This document shows positions 60,681 through 64,000 of a DNA stretch of 64,000 bases, piece after piece. The first letter of the stretch is position 1. Every line of letters begins with the position of its first letter. Location of the stretch: the NCBI GenBank assembly GCA_022496185.1, contig WTXG01000045.1, positions 146,624 to 210,623 of the forward strand, written 5' to 3'. Position numbers and translations under genes: made by a program. The stretch is from Multifurca ochricompacta (Eukaryota; Basidiomycota; Agaricomycetes; Russulales; Russulaceae). Under the pieces are notes generated by a model that saw only the letters and a list, made by a program, of their open reading frames with translations, was not told the origin of the DNA and did not search any database.

Positions 60681-62059
60681 ATGTCCATGCTCTCCATCAA
60701 CTGTCTTTTGCTTTGAATTGATTCGTCAGAAGTCTTCACAGTCAAGATTCCGAAGACCGAAAATATCAGCATCCTCAAAGACTTAATCCAGGAGGAACAG
60801 TCCCCTCGCCTCAATCATGTCGTTGCCTCGGAGCTTATCCTCAGCCAGGTCTCCCTACCCATGGATGATGACCTCAAAGAAACTCTTAAAAATGTCAATC
60901 TTACACAATTGGAACCCCTCCTACCACTTTTGCAAGTGTTCCCTCATGTTGAAAAGGATCGCCTGCACATTGTCGTAACGGTTCCAGTTCTGGGCGAGCC
61001 GGATATGACTCACCCCGCCGAATAAGGTGTGTTTCCATTTCTGCATTGTCATGTGTGTGTAGACGACGCATGCCCTAGCGCACCATCAGATTATTAAGGA
61101 TGCCAACGCCGCCGCCGCACCATCAAGCGTTTCCAACAGCCTTGCCATATTCAAGTCGGAGCAAGAGAAACGCCCGATTTATGAGGGACACCTGGCTAAT
61201 CGTAGAGGCCCTCCCATCGCGATATATCACACAGCTTTTGCCCAACTTAAAGATTCATTGCAGGATCTCAACAAGGTGGTCGATCCACAGGAGCTGAAAC
61301 GCGTGGATGATACTGCCAAGTTGATCCTGGCATCGACACAAATATACCGGACGGAGAAGGAACATGCCACTATGGTCTTCTCATATCTACGCAGCCTTTT
61401 GGGGATCAAACTACGTGAGAATGTCACCACGACTACTGGTGGGGAGAACAGGGCTGAAAGCGATGCTCTGGTCGAGCAAGATCTTCATGATAAGACATTT
61501 GGCGAAAAAGTTGCTACTGTGGGCCATCTGGAGCTAAAGAACGAACTCGGTGTCACAGGACAATGTGCAGTTCAAAATACACTAGGGTTGCGTAAGTTGC
61601 TCACCAATGACAAGGTCTGTCGCCTACACAACTACGTGGATGTAAGAAACTGAACGATGTTTTCCACAGTACAAGGATATATGTAATACAACTTGCTGTC
61701 CCTGCATCATTATATCCATCGCTGGTCCATACATCATGTTCAGCGGAGCAATCTGCGCTGGTATCTTCGTCGCCGAGGCATTTACGGATTTCATCTACCT
61801 CGGCGGGACCAAGGAGCAGATTGTGACCCTTTCCCGGATTTTTGCTGCTGTTGCGCATGCCTTTGACACGCTCAAAGAATACTATCATTGTCTAAAGCTA
61901 AACCCAGGCCCACCCAATGTGAACTGGCTATTTCCTCAGCCAACCTATACCACCAACAGGCACCTGCAAGAGATACCAACAATCCTGAGCCAATTTGATT
62001 ACGAGGGCCGCGAGCCGGACAACTATCAATGTTCGCTTTTTGAGGTGACATATAATGAC
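60681..62059 (+). pseudogene. Crinkler-kinase gene, copy A (nonsense codon, no kinase end)
   Basis: N-terminal Crinkler (ubiquitin-like) domain: MSMLSINCLLL, an in-frame TGA at 60714-60716, then SSEVFTVKIPKT and a stretch ending LHIVVTVP at about 60986. TAA follows at 61022. A second coding block (61093-61620, FKSEQEKRPIYEGHLANRRG, then QDLHDKTFGEKVATVGHLEL) and a third (61725-62040, up to YEGREPDNYQC) match copy B. Similarity stops at 62059, before the kinase catalytic parts. Crinklers are secreted or intracellular effectors first known from oomycetes and also found in fungi. As it stands the copy is non-functional; 62060-62293 is unrelated sequence. Confidence 0.72.
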
Positions 62060-62293
62060 CAAAAATTAAACAGATCTGCAGAAAAGAAAAGAGAACAACT
62101 GAATTTTGAGGACATAAACATTTTCTCATCATGCTCTCTCCTAATTAACCAACAAAAAATATTAATATTTTATATTTTTCCTGATGTCAGCGCACAACCT
62201 CCGAAAGATTATCGTCCGATATGCCTGATCAGGTTATCATCTCAATGGAATGATTGAGCAAATCAATCATGTCTAAATCATGCTGCTTCCTCA

Positions 62294-64000
62294 TCAACCC
62301 ATGCGGACGTAGCCCTCGGCCCATGCAATCTCTCCCGAGTCATTAAGAAGGGGCGGATATCGTGCCTGACCTGCTTCTCCAACCCATTCAAAACCAATCA
62401 ACAGCGCTCGTAACCTGTCAATCTCTTGTGACCTGTCAATCTCTTTCTTGACGAGAATGTTGGGCCGGCGCATATCCCCGAATACAAGATTTGCCGCGTG
62501 AAGTTTGGAGATCGCTGCCTTCACATCGTCCAACAGATCTGAGGGAATAGTCTTGGTGCTACCGAAATGATGGAATGCATCCCTGCCATCAACCAGTTCC
62601 ATGATGATGATGATCACCCCACCTTGCAGTCTTTCGCAGAAGAACAGCTGTGGCGCATAGCCAGCATCAGCAACGATGTGATGGGCATTTCCGTGGTATG
62701 CTTGGCAGAACTTGATGAGGACTGGGCAGTCATTATATGTTGCCACAAAAAGCGAACATTGATAGTTGTCCGGCTCGCGGCCCTCGTAATCAAATTGGCT
62801 CAGGATTGTTGGTATCTCTTGCAGGTGCCTGTTGGTGGTATAGGTTGGCTGAGGAAATAGCCAGTTCACATTGGGTGGGCCTGGGTTTAGCTTTAGACAA
62901 TGATAGTATTCTTTGAGCATGTCCAAGGCATGCGCAACAGCGGCAAAAATCCAGGAAAGGGTCACATCTGCTCCTTGGCCCCGCCGAGGTAGATGAAATC
63001 CGTAAATGCCTCGGCGACGAAGATACCAGCGCAGATTGCTCCGCCAAACATGATGTATGGACCAGCGATGGATATAATGATGCAGGGACAGCAAGTTGTA
63101 TTACATATATCCTTGTACTGTGGAAAACATCGTTCAGTTTCTTACATCCACGTAGTTGTGTAGGCGACAGACCTTGTCATTGGTGAGCAACTTACGCAAC
63201 CCTAGTGTATTTTGACTGCACATTGTCCTGCGACACCGAGTTCGTTCTTTAGCTCCAGATGGCCCACAGTAGCAACTTTTTCGCCGAACGTCTTATCATC
63301 GAGATCTTGCTCGACCAGAGCATCGCTTTCAGCCTTGTTCTTCCCCAGTAGTCGTGGTGACACTCTCACATAGTTTGATCCCCAAAAGCTGCATATATAT
63401 GGGTAGACCATAGTGGCGCGTTCCTTCTCCGTCGGTATATTTGTGTTGATGCCAGGATCAACTTGGCAGTATCATCCATGCGTTTCACTCTGTGGGTCGA
63501 CCACCTTGTTGGATCCTGCAATGAATCTTTAAGTTGGGCAAAAGCTGTGTGATATATCGCGATGGGAGGGCCTCTACGATTAGCCAGGGTCCCTCATAAA
63601 TCGGGCGTTTCTCTTGCTCCGACTTGAATATGGCAGGCTGTTGGAAACGCTTGATGGTGCGGCGGCGGCGTTGGCATCCTTAATAATCTGATGGTGCGCT
63701 AGGGCATGCGTCGTCTACACACACGATGACAATGCAGAAATGGAAACACACCTTATTCGGCGGGGTGAGTCATATCCGGCTCACCCAGAACTGGAACTGT
63801 TACGACAACGTGCAGGCAATCCCATTCGACACGAGGGAACACTAGCGAAAGTGGTAGGATGGGATTCCAATGGTGTAAGATTGACGTTTTTGAGTTTTTC
63901 TTTGAGGTCATCATCCATGGTAGGGAGACCTGGCTGAGGATAAGATCCGAGGCATCTAAATGATTGAGGCGACGGGACTGTTCCTCCTTGATCAATCGTT
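62294..64000 (-). pseudogene. Crinkler-kinase gene, copy B (5' end beyond the window)
   Basis: Runs from the right window edge to TGA 62294-62296. Crinkler N-terminal part at 63760-64000 (LNHLDASDLILSQVSLP) has a one-base gap near 63916. The middle block is at 63200-63660. The C-terminal block (62294-63000) is protein-kinase-like: LQGGVIIIIMELVDG hinge, DDVKAAISKLHAANLV, catalytic loop FGDMRRPNILV with Asp and Asn kept, and GFEWVGEAG at the DFG position, where Gly replaces the metal-binding Asp. Tail-to-tail with copy A. Frame changes in the middle block suggest decay; kinase activity is doubtful. Confidence 0.7.

Noticed and set aside
62060..62293. LINE reverse-transcriptase remnant, from PKDYRPICLI near 62195
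   Set aside because: Only ten residues resemble the RT motif and nothing flanking it supports a LINE; too short to call.
1..64000. CRISPR arrays, bacterial operons, tRNA or rRNA genes
   Set aside because: No regular spaced direct repeats, rRNA core sequences or tRNA A/B boxes with a cloverleaf were seen; the gene structure is eukaryotic throughout.

Overview
The window looks like nuclear DNA of a filamentous basidiomycete, most likely an Agaricomycete. The evidence is small GT..AG introns of about 50-65 nt, chromodomain-bearing Ty3/Gypsy retrotransposons, hAT and Tc1-like DNA transposons, a divergent basidiomycete-type G-alpha protein, Goodbye-NACHT-ankyrin receptors and Crinkler-type proteins. 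The species cannot be named from this alone. Every exon boundary given here is read by eye from splice signals and paralogue comparison.

The left 25 kb is a transposon nest. Element A (93-7549) and element B (13362-20807) are two members of one Ty3/Gypsy chromovirus family. Each has LTRs, gag, a -1 shifted pol (protease, RT, RNase H, integrase, chromodomain) and, between pol and the 3' LTR, an extra open reading frame for a zinc-knuckle protein. Between and after them lie inverted pieces of a second LTR family, a Copia-like gag stub, the end of a hAT transposase, a hAT-type MITE with a solo LTR inside it, a 1.41-kb palindrome made from half of a Tc1-like transposon, and a second MITE copy. 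Three of these insertions have perfect target-site duplications.

From 25.6 kb to the right edge, conserved genes are interleaved with large receptor and effector-type genes. Conserved genes are a CBF1-type bHLH factor (31359-33414), a G-alpha subunit (34244-36474) and an NHX1-type Na+/H+ exchanger (40929-43654), all on the minus strand. Around them are four Goodbye-NACHT-ankyrin genes (25636-29029 plus; 47755-51221 minus; 51621-55083 plus; 56373-59765 minus), a P-loop NTPase with a restriction-nuclease-like C-terminus and two fragments of the same family, and two tail-to-tail copies of a Crinkler-kinase gene at the right edge. The combination resembles a fungal conflict (NLR plus Crinkler/RHS effector) island.

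Many genes here, including otherwise well-conserved ones, are broken by isolated single-base indels, several in homopolymers. That may be uncorrected sequencing error rather than biology, so each 'pseudogene' call on an indel-only gene is provisional. The region 36475-40928 (4.4 kb) and 29030-31358 hold low-complexity sequence with no gene I can recognise, apart from one degenerate fragment.
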